This document shows, piece after piece, positions 14,780 through 27,213 of a stretch of 64,000 nucleotides of DNA (positions within the stretch are counted from its first letter, which is position 1; every line of letters begins with the position of its first letter). This DNA is from Balanoglossus misakiensis (taxonomy: Eukaryota > Hemichordata), in assembly GCA_040954595.2 (NCBI GenBank), contig CM082594.2, positions 7,316,001 to 7,380,000 of the forward strand, in the 5' to 3' direction. The notes under the pieces are model-generated. The model was not told the DNA's origin, ran no database searches, and saw nothing but the letters and a program-made list of their open reading frames with translations. The position numbers were made by a program, and so were the translations under genes.

Positions 14780-17700
14780 TTTGAAATTCCGGGAAGTCGA
14801 AAAATTGTCATGTTTGGACGATTTCCTGAGCTATAACCCATGGTTTTTGTCGAAAATCGATGAAATTTTGAAATTCCGGGAAGTCGAAAAATTGTCATGT
14901 TTGGACGATTTCCTGAGCTATAACCCATGGTTTTTGTCGAAAATCGATGAAATTTTGAAATTCCGGGAAGTCGAAAAATTGTCATTTTTGGACGATTTCC
15001 TGAGCTATAACCCATGGTTTTTGTCGAAAATCGATGAAATTTTGAAATTCCGGGAAGTCGAAAAATTGTCATTTTTGGACGATTTCCTGAGCTATAACCC
15101 ATGGTTTTTGTCGAAAATCGATGAAATTTTGAAATTCCGGGAAGTCGAAAAATTGTCATGTTTGGACGATTTCCTGAGCTATAACCCATGGTTTTTGTCG
15201 AAAATCGATGAAATTTTGAAATTCCGGGAAGTCGAAAAATTGTCATGTTTGGACGATTTCCTGAGCTATAACCCGGAAGTCGAAAAATTGTCATTTTTGG
15301 ACGATTTCCTGAGCTATAACCCATGGTTTTTGTCGAAAATCGATGAAATTTTGAAATTCCGGGAAGTCGAAAAATTGTCATTTTTGGACGATTTCCTGAG
15401 CTATAACCCATGGTTTTTGTCGAAAATCGATGAAATTTTGAAATTCCGGGAAGTCGAAAAATTGTCATTTTTGGACGATTTCCTGAGCTATAACCCATGG
15501 TTTTTGTCGAAAATCGATGAAATTTTGAAATTCCGGGAAGTCGAAAAATTGTCATTTTTGGACGATTTCCTGAGCTATAACCCATGGTTTTTGTCGAAAA
15601 TCGATGAAATTTTGAAATTCCGGGAAGTCGAAAAATTGTCATTTTTGGACGATTTCCTGAGCTATAACCCATGGTTTTTGTCGAAAATCGATGAAATTTT
15701 GAAATTCCGGGAAGTCGAAAAATTGTCATTTTTGGACGATTTCCTGAGCTATAACCCATGGTTTTTGTCGAAAATCGATGAAATTTTGAAATTCCGGGTA
15801 GTCGAAAAATTGTCATTTTTGGACGATTTCCTGAGCTATAACCCATGGTTTTTGTCGAAAATCGATGAAATTTTGAAATTCCGGGAAGTCGAAAAATTGT
15901 CATTTTTGGACGATTTCCTGAGCTATAACCCATGGTTTTTGTCGAAAATCGATGAAATTTTGAAATTCCGGGAAGTCGAAAAATTGTCATTTTTGGACGA
16001 TTTCCTGAGCTATAACCCATGGTTTTTGTCGAAAATCGATGAAATTTCGAAATTCCGGGAAGTCGAAAAATTGTCATTTTTGGACGATTTCCTGAGCTAT
16101 AACCCATGGTTTTTGTCGAAAATCGATGAAATTTTGAAATTCCGGGAAGTCGAAAAATTGTCATTTTTGGACGATTTCCTGAGCTATAACCCATGGTTTT
16201 TGTCGAAAATCGATGAAATTTTGAAATTCCGGGAAGTCGAAAAATTGTCATTTTTGGACGATTTCCTGAGCTATAACCCATGGTTTTTGTCGAAAATCGA
16301 TGAAATTTTGAAATTCCGGGAAGTCGAAAAATTGTCATTTTTGGACGATTTCCTGAGCTATAACCCATGGTTTTTGTCGAAAATCGATGAAATTTTGAAA
16401 TTCCGGGAAGTCGAAAAATTGTCATTTTTGGACGATTTCCTGAGCTATAACCCATGGTTTTTGTCGAAAATCGATGAAATTTTGAAATTCCGGGAAGTCG
16501 AAAAATTGTCATTTTTGGACGATTTCCTGAGCTATAACCCATGGTTTTTGTCGAAAATCGATGAAATTTTGAAATTCCGGGAAGTCGAAAAATTGTCATT
16601 TTTGGACGATTTCCTGAGCTATAACCCATGGTTTTTGTCGAAAATCGATGAAATTTTGAAATTCCGGGAAGTCGAAAAATTGTCATTTTTGGACGATTTC
16701 CTGAGCTATAACCCATGGTTTTTGTCGAAAATCGATGAAATTTTGAAATTCCGGGAAGTCGAAAAATTGTCATTTTTGGACGATTTCCTGAGCTATAACC
16801 CATGGTTTTTGTCGAAAATCGATGAAATTTTGAAATTCCGGGAAGTCGAAAAATTGTCATTTTTGGACGATTTCCTGAGCTATAACCCATGGTTTTTGTC
16901 GAAAATCGATGAAATTTTGAAATTCCGGGAAGTCGAAAAATTGTCATTTTTGGACGATTTCCTGAGCTATAACCCATGGTTTTTGTCGAAAATCGATGAA
17001 ATTTTGAAATTCCGGGAAGTCGAAAAATTGTCATTTTTGGACGATTTCCTGAGCTATAACCCATGGTTTTTGTCGAAAATCGATGAAATTTTGAAATTCC
17101 GGGAAGTCGAAAAATTGTCATGTTTGGACGATTTCCTGAGCTATAACCCATGGTTTTTGTCGAAAATCGATGAAATTTTGAAATTCCGGGAAGTCGAAAA
17201 ATTGTCATGTTTGGACGATTTCCTGAGCTATAACCCATGGTTTTTGTCGAAAATCGATGAAATTTTGAAATTCCGGGAAGTCGAAAAATTGTCATGTTTG
17301 GACGATTTCCTGAGCTATAACCCATGGTTTTTGTCGAAAATCGATGAAATTTTGAAATTCCGGGAAGTCGAAAAATTGTCATTTTTGGACGATTTCCTGA
17401 GCTATAACCCATGGTTTTTGTCGAAAATCGATGAAATTTTGAAATTCCGGGAAGTCGAAAAATTGTCATGTTTGGACGATTTCCTGAGCTATAACCCATG
17501 GTTTTTGTCGAAAATCGATGAAATTTTGAAATTCCGGGAAGTCGAAAAATTGTCATTTTTGGACGATTTCCTGAGCTATAACCCATGGTTTTTGTCGAAA
17601 ATCGATGAAATTTTGAAATTCCGGGAAGTCGAAAAATTGTCATTTTTGGACGATTTCCTGAGCTATAACCCATGGTTTTTGTCGAAAATCGATGAAATTT

Positions 17701-18640
17701 TGAAATTCCGGGAAGTCGAAAAATTGTCATTTTTGGACGATTTCCTGAGCTATAACCCATGGTTTTTGTCGAAAATCGATGAAATTTTGAAATTCCGGGA
17801 AGTCGAAAAATTGTCATGTTTGGACGATTTCCTGAGCTATAACCCATGGTTTTTGTCGAAAATCGATGAAATTTTGAAATTCCGGGAAGTCGAAAAATTG
17901 TCATGTTTGGACGATTTCCTGAGCTATAACCCATGGTTTTTGTCGAAAATCGATGAAATTTTGAAATTCCGGGAAGTCGAAAAATTGTCATGTTTGGACG
18001 ATTTCCTGAGCTATAACCCATGGTTTTTGTCGAAAATCGATGAAATTTTGAAATTCCGGGAAGTCGAAAAATTGTCATGTTTGGACGATTTCCTGAGCTA
18101 TAACCCATGGTTTTTGTCGAAAATCGATGAAATTTTGAAATTCCGGGAAGTCGAAAAATTGTCATTTTTGGACGATTTCCTGAGCTATAACCCATGGTTT
18201 TTGTCGAAAATCGATGAAATTTTGAAATTCCGGGAAGTCGAAAAATTGTCATTTTTGGACGATTTCCTGAGCTATAACCCATGGTTTTTGTCGAAAATCG
18301 ATGAAATTTTGAAATTCCGGGAAGTCGAAAAATTGTCATTTTTGGACGATTTCCTGAGCTATAACCCATGGTTTTTGTCGAAAATCGATGAAATTTTGAA
18401 ATTCCGGGAAGTCGAAAAATTGTCATTTTTGGACGATTTCCTGAGCTATAACCCATGGTTTTTGTCGAAAATCGATGAAATTTTGAAATTCCGGGAAGTC
18501 GAAAAATTGTCATGTTTGGACGATTTCCTGAGCTATAACCCATGGTTTTTGTCGAAAATCGATGAAATTTTGAAATTCCGGGAAGTCGAAAAATTGTCAT
18601 GTTTGGACGATTTCCTGAGCTATAACCCATGGTTTTTGTC
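14780..18640. repeat. Satellite sub-block with interspersed TCATGTTTGG units
   Basis: Within the array, units in which the usual TCATTTTTGG reads TCATGTTTGG appear only here, as singles and short runs (for example near 14,811, 14,898, 15,159, 15,246, 17,120-17,300, 17,468, 17,816-18,080 and 18,512-18,600), mixed with ordinary units. One unit near 15,270 lacks 39 bases, so its sequence runs from AACCC directly to GGAAGTCG. The recurring groups suggest multi-unit blocks copied together. Confidence 0.85.
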
Positions 18641-18664
18641 GAAAATCGATGAAATTTTGAAATT

Positions 18665-20590
18665 CCGGGAAGTCGAAAAATTGTCATTTTCGGACGATTT
18701 CCTGAGCTATAACCCATGGTTTTTGTCGAAAATCGATGAAATTTTGAAATTCCGGGAAGTCGAAAAATTGTCATTTTCGGACGATTTCCTGAGCTATAAC
18801 CCATGGTTTTTGTCGAAAATCGATGAAATTTTGAAATTCCGGGAAGTCGAAAAATTGTCATTTTCGGACGATTTCCTGAGCTATAACCCATGGTTTTTGT
18901 CGAAAATCGATGAAATTTTGAAATTCCGGGAAGTCGAAAAATTGTCATTTTCGGACGATTTCCTGAGCTATAACCCATGGTTTTTGTCGAAAATCGATGA
19001 AATTTTGAAATTCCGGGAAGTCGAAAAATTGTCATTTTCGGACGATTTCCTGAGCTATAACCCATGGTTTTTGTCGAAAATCGATGAAATTTTGAAATTC
19101 CGGGAAGTCGAAAAATTGTCATTTTCGGACGATTTCCTGAGCTATAACCCATGGTTTTTGTCGAAAATCGATGAAATTTTGAAATTCCGGGAAGTCGAAA
19201 AATTGTCATTTTCGGACGATTTCCTGAGCTATAACCCATGGTTTTTGTCGAAAATCGATGAAATTTTGAAATTCCGGGAAGTCGAAAAATTGTCATTTTC
19301 GGACGATTTCCTGAGCTATAACCCATGGTTTTTGTCGAAAATCGATGAAATTTTGAAATTCCGGGAAGTCGAAAAATTGTCATTTTCGGACGATTTCCTG
19401 AGCTATAACCCATGGTTTTTGTCGAAAATCGATGAAATTTTGAAATTCCGGGAAGTCGAAAAATTGTCATTTTCGGACGATTTCCTGAGCTATAACCCAT
19501 GGTTTTTGTCGAAAATCGATGAAATTTTGAAATTCCGGGAAGTCGAAAAATTGTCATTTTCGGACGATTTCCTGAGCTATAACCCATGGTTTTTGTCGAA
19601 AATCGATGAAATTTTGAAATTCCGGGAAGTCGAAAAATTGTCATTTTCGGACGATTTCCTGAGCTATAACCCATGGTTTTTGTCGAAAATCGATGAAATT
19701 TTGAAATTCCGGGAAGTCGAAAAATTGTCATTTTCGGACGATTTCCTGAGCTATAACCCATGGTTTTTGTCGAAAATCGATGAAATTTTGAAATTCCGGG
19801 AAGTCGAAAAATTGTCATTTTCGGACGATTTCCTGAGCTATAACCCATGGTTTTTGTCGAAAATCGATGAAATTTTGAAATTCCGGGAAGTCGAAAAATT
19901 GTCATTTTCGGACGATTTCCTGAGCTATAACCCATGGTTTTTGTCGAAAATCGATGAAATTTTGAAATTCCGGGAAGTCGAAAAATTGTCATTTTCGGAC
20001 GATTTCCTGAGCTATAACCCATGGTTTTTGTCGAAAATCGATGAAATTTTGAAATTCCGGGAAGTCGAAAAATTGTCATTTTCGGACGATTTCCTGAGCT
20101 ATAACCCATGGTTTTTGTCGAAAATCGATGAAATTTTGAAATTCCGGGAAGTCGAAAAATTGTCATTTTCGGACGATTTCCTGAGCTATAACCCATGGTT
20201 TTTGTCGAAAATGGATGAAATTTTGAAATTCCGGGAAGTCGAAAAATTGTCATTTTCGGACGATTTCCTGAGCTATAACCCATGGTTTTTGTCGAAAATC
20301 GATGAAATTTTGAAATTCCGGGAAGTCGAAAAATTGTCATTTTCGGACGATTTCCTGAGCTATAACCCATGGTTTTTGTCGAAAATCGATGAAATTTTGA
20401 AATTCCGGGAAGTCGAAAAATTGTCATTTTCGGACGATTTCCTGAGCTATAACCCATGGTTTTTGTCGAAAATCGATGAAATTTTGAAATTCCGGGAAGT
20501 CGAAAAATTGTCATTTTCGGACGATTTCCTGAGCTATAACCCATGGTTTTTGTCGAAAATCGATGAAATTTTGAAATTCCGGGAAGTCGA
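18665..20590. repeat. Homogenised satellite sub-block: 22 units with TCATTTTCGG
   Basis: Twenty-two consecutive units carry C instead of T in TCATTTT(T>C)GG. The variant base is at 18,691 in the first unit and 20,518 in the last, exactly 21 periods of 87 apart. The units are otherwise nearly identical, except for a private C-to-G change in one (ATGGATG near 20,212). Such a pure run indicates a recent expansion from a single variant unit by unequal exchange or rolling amplification. Confidence 0.9.
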
Positions 20591-21660
20591 AAAATTGTCA
20601 TTTTTGGACGATTTCCTGAGCTATAACCCATGGTTTTTGTCGAAAATCGATGAAATTTTGAAATTCCGGGAAGTCGAAAAATTGTCATTTTTGGACGATT
20701 TCCTGAGCTATAACCCATGGTTTTTGTCGAAAATCGATGAAATTTTGAAATTCCGGGAAGTCGAAAAATTGTCATTTTTGGACGATTTCCTGAGCTATAA
20801 CCCATGGTTTTTGTCGAAAATCGATGAAATTTTGAAATTCCGGGAAGTCGAAAAATTGTCATTTTTGGACGATTTCCTGAGCTATAACCCATGGTTTTTG
20901 TCGAAAATCGATGAAATTTTGAAATTCCGGGAAGTCGAAAAATTGTCATTTTTGGACGATTTCCTGAGCTATAACCCATGGTTTTTGTCGAAAATCGATG
21001 AAATTTTGAAATTCCGGGAAGTCGAAAAATTGTCATTTTTGGACGATTTCCTGAGCTATAACCCATGGTTTTTGTCGAAAATCGATGAAATTTTGAAATT
21101 CCGGGAAGTCGAAAAATTGTCATTTTTGGACGATTTCCTGAGCTATAACCCATGGTTTTTGTCGAAAATCGATGAAATTTTGAAATTCCGGGAAGTCGAA
21201 AAATTGTCATTTTTGGACGATTTCCTGAGCTATAACCCATGGTTTTTGTCGAAAATCGATGAAATTTTGAAATTCCGGGAAGTCGAAAAATTGTCATTTT
21301 TGGACGATTTCCTGAGCTATAACCCATGGTTTTTGTCCAAAATCGATGAAATTTTGAAATTCCGGGAAGTCGAAAAATTGTCATTTTTGGACGATTTCCT
21401 GAGCTATAACCCATGGTTTTTGTCGAAAATCGATGAAATTTTGAAATTCCGGGAAGTCGAAAAATTGTCATTTTTGGACGATTTCCTGAGCTATAACCCA
21501 TGGTTTTTGTCGAAAATCGATGAAATTTTGAAATTCCGGGAAGTCGAAAAATGGTCATTTTTGGACGATTTCCTGAGCTATAACCCATGGTTTTTGTCCA
21601 AAATCGATGAAATTTTGAAATTCCGGGAAGTCGAAAAATTGTCATTTTTGGACGATTTCA

Positions 21661-21897
21661 TGAGCTATAACCCATGATTTTTTCAAAAATCGGCAAAATT
21701 TTGAAATTCCGCAAAGTCGAAAAATTCTCATTTTTGGATGATTTTCATGAGCTATAACCCATGATTTTTTCAAAAATCGGCCAAATTTTGAAATTCCGCC
21801 AAGTCGAAAAATTCTCATTTTTGGATGATTTTCATGAGCTATAACCCATGATTTTTTTCAAAAATCGGCCAAATTTTGAAATTCCGCAAAGTCGAAA
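21661..21897. repeat. Degenerate edge of the satellite, same orientation
   Basis: After 21,661 the units keep the 87-base spacing (TGAGCTATAACCCATGA at 21,661, 21,748 and 21,835) but differ at many positions from the core: CCATGA for CCATGG, CCGCAAAGTCG for CCGGGAAGTCG, and GGATGATTTTCATGAGC for GGACGATTTCCTGAGC. This is the expected decay at an array border, where unequal exchange no longer homogenises the units. Confidence 0.93.
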
Positions 21898-22262
21898 AAG
21901 CATGGCTCATGAAAATCATCCAGAAATGAGAATTTTTCGACTTTTGGAATTTTTGAAATTTGGCCATTTTTGGCGAAAAACCATGGGTTATAGCTCATGA
22001 AAATCATCCAAAAATGAGAATTTTTCGACTTTGGGAATTTTCGAAATTTGGCCATTTTTGGCGAAAAACCATGGGGTGTAGCTCATGAAAATCATCCAAA
22101 AATGAGAATTTTTCGACTTTGGGAATTTTCAAAATTTGGCCATTTGTCACAAAAAAACATGGGTTATAGCTTATGCAAAGTGTTAAAATATGTCAAATTT
22201 CCGACTTTGCAAACTTTGGTGATTTTGTCACTTTTGGACATTCTTCAATCTTCATGGGTTAC
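21898..22262. repeat. Inverted, diverged satellite units beyond the array border
   Basis: Starting at about 21,898 the unit continues in reverse orientation: GGTTATAGCTCATGAAAATC and GAGAATTTTTCGACTT are reverse complements of the preceding units. CTCATG recurs at 21,906, 21,994 and 22,082, giving an 88-base period. A last, more decayed unit can be followed to about 22,262 (CATGGGTTA). The join between the two orientations is abrupt, with no spacer. Confidence 0.93.
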
Positions 22263-23883
22263 AATACAGCTGAAGAACCAAACTATATTGCTATCAATTT
22301 CAGTCTCATTTCGGGCATAAAGTTGCGTTTTGATATTTGAACAACACAATTTCCTCATGTTATCTGATTGATACTGAACTCCATTTTCTTGATAAAGATA
22401 GCTAGGCCAAATATCAACCACACACACATACACGAAATCACTATACATTATATGTACAACATCAATATCACTTTTATTCAAGTATCTACAATAACTATAG
22501 GCGTATATATATCTCCTATGATACACTCAAGTATTCTTTACTATCTACACGATCGTAAAAACTGCATAGCACAACTTTGGTCATCAAAAATACATGCATA
22601 CTCGATTCAAAATAGCAAGCCTCATCCCATTCTCGCAAGCCAGAGCCGACCGTGTTTCCGCTTGGCGGTAGCGCGTAGCAGTTGCCGTAAACAGGTCGTG
22701 GTTTTACGACGATGGCCTCATCCATGTTGGTGATTCACGGCTAACCATAAAAGAAAGCTCATGCATTCACGGCCACTGGGGGCGTCCTACACCTGAATGG
22801 CTTGGAGTTCTGCCCGCTCATTGCTTTACCAAAGACTTGGCATTATGACCAATAACTTACAAACCAGAAAAGAAAGGAGTTAAATGTATTTACAACAATC
22901 ACATATAAGTACAACTGGTAGAATCACTTGAAAACAATCTAGTGTTACACAGACGAATTTCTTCTATTACAATCTGTATAAGGTAGTTTCACAAATGAAA
23001 ATAGGTGTATTATCGCTACCCCTACAACTATACTAGCAGATTATTTTTCACATTGTTAACAATCAATGAATTTTATTTTTAACCATTTTCATATTTCCAC
23101 CAAGCATCAAGACATACTACTACACTGTACTGTCCTAGATTACTGTAGAAAATCTGACAGATTTCACAAAGATTTATAATTACGGTGTAGCTGTGGTCAG
23201 CAATGTCACTATTAAAACAGGGTTCACGGAAAAATCATTAATCTGCTTTAGACTTTGATGATGAATCTTCTGGTATTTCAGGGAGATTTACTGTGTCAGA
23301 CGTTCAACCAATCAGCATTTTTATCTTGAACTCTGACCTTACATCATACGTAATACATTAGTGTTGTCATAGAAACATGCCAGGTGATTTGTAGCAGTAA
23401 GACAACCAGCAGAGATGTCATGGTGTAGGTTGCATCTTGTTTTAAAAAAAATAAAACCTTCCAAGTAGCCACAGGAAATGTACAACATGTCTGTTTCATA
23501 ACATTTTTCTAAATTAAGACCTACAAATTCATGATGCGATTTTTACAAAGTTCAGGACTGAGACACTCTTTCCATGGCACAGACCAGTGAAAACCTGTCA
23601 CAGTGTGGCTACATTTTTACAGGAGTACTAGTTTGCTGAGAGAATGAGATCCGAATTTGGAGAGACGTCTGTGTTTTATTTAGGAATGCCTTTCCTTCCA
23701 CCAAAATAGAATGGCACACAAGACATCTTTGTGTTTGACCATAAAACCAATACATCCTCCACGACGACAATAATTTACATATCTCACATCACATGAACAA
23801 TGGTGTACTGTATTCTCCAACCCCAATATCCTACAATCTCTGTAACCAAACACCCAACCATGTTTTCTCACTCGGTCTAAATT
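22263..23883. other. Intergenic DNA, no gene recognised
   Basis: Unique-looking sequence between the satellite and the foldback element. A GC-richer patch at about 22,620-22,830 has a short open frame on the minus strand (22,516-22,725) whose product I do not recognise. No splice-bounded exon or RNA gene is evident. Confidence 0.6.
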
Positions 23884-24238
23884 TTAAAGGGACAAAGTCT
23901 CTCTCGCTGCCCTTTTTTCCATTAATTATGTTTGATACAAGACACTGTTTATGTTAATGTACATGTGGATATATAGTGAATCAATGATCAACCACACAAA
24001 ACTTCCATCCCATTTGTATGATATGATAGTAAAAACTCGCCCAAAATGAATAAATGGTAAAGAACGATTATTCATTTTGGCGAGTTTTTTCACTCTCCTG
24101 TCTATAAGAGGGGTGGAAGTTGTGTGTGGTTGAACGTTCATTCACTATATATCCACATGTAGAATAACAAACAGTGTCTTTTATCAAATATAATTAATGG
24201 AAAAAAAGGGCAGCGAGAGAGAGACTTTGTCCCTTTAA
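23884..24238. mobile_element. 355-bp foldback MITE with TTAA flanks
   Basis: The left end TTAAAGGGACAAAGTCTCTC is the inverted complement of the right end GAGAGACTTTGTCCCTTTAA, and the two arms stay complementary for about 170 bases (CATTAATTAT/ATAATTAATG, ATATATCCACATGT, AAACTCGCC/GGCGAGTTT), so almost the whole element folds back on itself. Both ends finish in TTAA, which fits a TTAA target duplication as made by piggyBac-like transposases. There is no coding capacity, so it is non-autonomous. The small inter-arm differences suggest it is fairly old. Confidence 0.85.
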
Positions 24239-25124
24239 GAGAGAATAATCTAAAATTGCCTTGAGCAAAATATGAGAAAAAGTACAAGGCTTTGATTTTG
24301 AGGTGCATTTTGCCTTAAGATGAGCAAATGATCATGAGTTGAATGCATGTGTTTAATAATTAATAAATTAGGAATTAATAAATTGGTAATTACAGCTGAT
24401 AGGAACAACATTGAAATATTCAATAAATGTTATATAATGTGAATTATAGGACACACTGCTTTTTGACATGTGCTCGAATAAGTATTGTTTATTCACTACT
24501 GAACTGTTACAAAAGGGGGACAACTCTCACTATGTTTGCAGAAATAAATTATATGCTGACAAATGTTTCTTATATAAGTTATTTGAACGAGAAACATCAG
24601 TTTTTGTTGCTTTGGACATTTGGACAGATCTTGTGACACTGGTATTAAAACTAACTTACAAATTTATTGAGAGTTACTTATATCCAATGGCAGTGCGGGA
24701 ATTGCCACTATGAATTAAACAACAGATTGAAAATAAAAATACAAAATTACAAATCTAAGAAAAATACTGGTAATCAAATACAAACACATGGTAAAATATA
24801 ATCAGGTGAAAAAATAATGGTTTCAAAACACAAAAAACACTCTATCGCTACATGTATCGCTTCAAGTTCAAGCTAAGGTCATGTCATGGAACTTAATAGT
24901 TTAGGAAATGTACAGTTTTAAGTAAATGAATATGTACATTTAATATAATCACAATGTACACGCTCTATAGCTAAGAATGTCATGATACTGAATTGGCAAG
25001 AAAAGTAAACAAATAAACAATACAAAACTAACATCAACATTTTTGGAGACCTGGACAAGTTCTTATAAATGGCAGAGTCTTTCTGACCACAGAAGGCAAC
25101 TGGAATTTTGCATTGTGTGCACTC

Positions 25125-25137
25125 AGGTCACAGGTCA
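25125..25137 (+). promoter_or_regulatory. DR1 nuclear-receptor half-site pair
   Basis: AGGTCA C AGGTCA, two perfect half-sites in direct repeat with a one-base spacer, the arrangement bound by HNF4, COUP-TF and RXR dimers. Binding is inferred from sequence only. Confidence 0.4.
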
Positions 25138-25391
25138 AGGTATGTACAAGACATTGATCACAGAATATTGCACAATTTTCACATTTGCATCAGTACTGTA
25201 CTCGTTAAACATTCAACAATCTAATGAGTTTTCTATTTCTATATATAATATATATATACTCTCATATAATGAGTTGAGTCAGAGTTGAGTTGCCTTGTAT
25301 GAAATAAAGGGTAATGCTTCCAATGGAAATGCTTAGGCAAACTTGTAGGCAGAGTACAGACCCACTCTACAACTCAGACATGACATGGAGT

Positions 25392-25404
25392 TGACCTCTG
25401 ACCC
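25392..25404 (-). promoter_or_regulatory. DR1-like site just downstream of the LYSMD stop
   Basis: On the minus strand GGGTCA G AGGTCA, a direct repeat with one-base spacing, lies 18 bases past the stop codon of the LYSMD gene. Confidence 0.35.
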
Positions 25405-25421
25405 CTCACCTTTCTCCTTTG

Positions 25422-27213
25422 CTATAACTGGTAAAAGCCATCTTGGTCTCCGTGTAGAAGCTCCTCTCCCTGGCTGTCCGCCTTGCTCAGTTTCTTGCTC
25501 CCGCCGTCTTTTCTTCCAAACAGGCTTTTGGCCTTGGCAAAAATTTTGGGCGATCCCGTACTGCTGCTGGGTTTGCTGTATGTGGCTGTTGGGACGATGG
25601 TGTCACCTTGATACGCTGGTGTGGAGCGAGTGCTGTAGTCATACTGCGCTGCAGGGTTTGGGGCTGGTGGCTCCTTGGCTTCCAGCTCTTTAATGCTGTT
25701 TTGAAAATGGAAAGAACAGAGAGATTAATTTACAATTTACATGTGCCTATATATGTCAGAAATGGCGTATTTGAGTGTTCTAAAGACATATGGTGGCACT
25801 CTTTTTTCGTGTGTGCCACCCACTGAAAATCTGTGATTGGCTAGATCTGGATTTGCCATGGTAACTGTAGCTATATTTGCATAGGTGATCGGATACCTTA
25901 AATTTTCCTATTGCAATACACTTCTAACTACAAGACTATATATGCAGTCTTGTTGTCAGGGCAAGGAAATAAAGTCACTGTTATTAGGTATGCATGATTG
26001 TGCATCTTGTTGCATTAATTGAAATGGACAAGGAAACATTACAAAAGAGATGGGTTTTGAATTTTTAGCTTTTTCTACTCACCTGCTGTTTTCTTCAATC
26101 TTTTTCACTTGCGTTTTCATACTTCTCACTTGCCGGTCAATTCTGTTGAAAAAGTCCATCGTCTCATCCCTGGGTTCGTCTGTTACCACCACGGCCGTCT
26201 CCTCCTCCTCCTCCTCCTTCGCTACCTCAAGATGCACCTTTGAAGCATCCACTTCAGGCTCAGCTTCGTTTTCAGATTCCGAGTCATCTTTGGATTTGGG
26301 GATGATCGGTGCCGTGTCCGATGTTCCATTCCCATTCGTTAGAGATGCTGTTGCTGATTCCAGGAGATGTGCTGGAAGAGGCTGCTCACCGACGGGAATA
26401 TTCAACACTTTCCTAAGGAATATACTGTCTGTTGTAAATAATTTGTTTGCTCTCTTGATTTGTTCTATCTGTAAAGCAAAGCAGGGAAAACAATTTAGCC
26501 CACAAGAGAATTACAAGAAAATACACATTGATGAAAAGACAATGCAGGCAGCAATGACTGCATAATAATGCACTATGACCCATATTGATATTTACATACA
26601 TGCTGGTATCCCCGATACTATTTTCTGATCATGACTCACATGAGACAAAGGATGCAACTTTCAAAGCAAAACCTTGGAAATCCAGTGATAGAATAACCCG
26701 AATCTCGTCGTAATCATTGTTCCAAATGGAAATAAATCCAAATGTCCGAAGACGAAGACTGATCTTGTCTTAATCATGTTGACAGTTGGATGATGTTGTC
26801 ATTTTTATAAATCACGAATGTAACGTTTCACATCTCATAATCGAAAATCGCAAATCAGGGTTATTACAAAATTAGTGAAATCAAGGTTTACTCACGGTTA
26901 GATAGTAAACACACATCAACATTTATATATATTGACTTCTCATGAACGACACACGCAGTGACGCTTCAAGGCCAGTACAGCAGATAATGTACATGACCCG
27001 AAGGGACCCCAAAATAACTTTCCGGAAGTGGTCCTGGATACTCACCGAAACTCCATACTTTAACGCAAGTCCCTGCAAAGTGTCACTCTCCGAGACGATG
27101 TGCTTGATGTAGATTTCTTGCTTTGATTTTTGAAGGCTCCCATACGATTTTCCATAGCATTTTTTACTTATTCCCAGCGACTGTCGTTCGCTGCGACTAC
27201 CGTTCAAAGCCAT
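25422..27213 (-). CDS. LYSMD1/2: LysM domain protein, LYSMD1/2 type (three exons)
   Basis: Coding exons: 27,046-27,213 (ATG, donor GTGAGT), 26,083-26,468 and 25,422-25,695 (TAG). Phases agree (0, then 2) and the joined product is 275 residues. Residues about 37-82 form one LysM domain spanning the first junction (SESDTLQGLALKYGVS, then IEQIKRANKLF and SIFLRKVLNIP), very like vertebrate LYSMD1/2. A glutamate run follows, then FFNRIDRQV, a basic segment (AKAKSLFGRKDGGSKK) and an acidic end in DGFYQL. No signal peptide or membrane segment is visible, which favours LYSMD1/2 over the membrane-anchored LYSMD3/4. The cellular role of the family is poorly known. The gene is divergent from GTF2A2 across about 350 bases. 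Human LYSMD1/2 are somewhat shorter, as far as I recall. Confidence 0.9.
25731..25895. repeat. Dispersed element fragment in a LYSMD intron
   Basis: This stretch (TATATATGTCAGAAATGG, then GTGTGCCACCCACTGAAAAT, then ending AGGTGATCGGATACCTTAAA) matches 50,416-50,577 at most positions. This copy keeps the right end, the other keeps the left end (TTTAAAGGTATACGGTCACC), and the two ends are inverted complements, so the family is probably a MITE. More decayed relatives may lie near 36,350-36,480 and 45,065-45,220. No coding content. Confidence 0.75.

Larger units (their letters stand above)
1..21677. repeat. 87-bp tandem satellite array, about 249 copies
   Basis: The same 87-base unit recurs head to tail from the first base; for example CCATGG sits at 245-250 and again at 332-337. 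Landmarks in each unit are ATCGAT, TTCCGGGAAGTCG, GGACGATTTCCTGAGC and TATAACCCATGG. Most neighbouring units differ by zero to three bases. Because 87 is divisible by three, one frame on each strand stays open for thousands of codons (29-residue protein repeats), which is a property of the period and not evidence of a gene. One-base indels break these frames near 1,345, 4,740, 5,590, 5,820, 6,170, 6,455, 6,950 and 7,070-7,450. Variant units come in runs, showing local amplification. The array starts outside the window. A pericentromeric or heterochromatic location is inference only. Confidence 0.98.
24239..25421. other. Intergenic DNA downstream of the LYSMD gene
   Basis: AT-rich sequence with no recognised exon. 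It probably includes the 3' UTR of the minus-strand LYSMD gene. It holds two nuclear-receptor DR1-like sites, listed separately. Confidence 0.6.

Noticed and set aside
1-21677. Giant protein-coding genes of up to 3,315 codons on both strands
   Set aside because: They are exact translations of an 87-bp satellite whose period is a multiple of three; both strands are open equally, and one-base indels break them without compensation.
1-21677. CRISPR-like direct repeat array
   Set aside because: Units abut without unique spacers, and the rest of the window is clearly animal nuclear DNA.
26050-26565. 171-codon plus-strand frame across the LYSMD exon
   Set aside because: Antisense of LYSMD exon 2; its serine run is the complement of the glutamate run.
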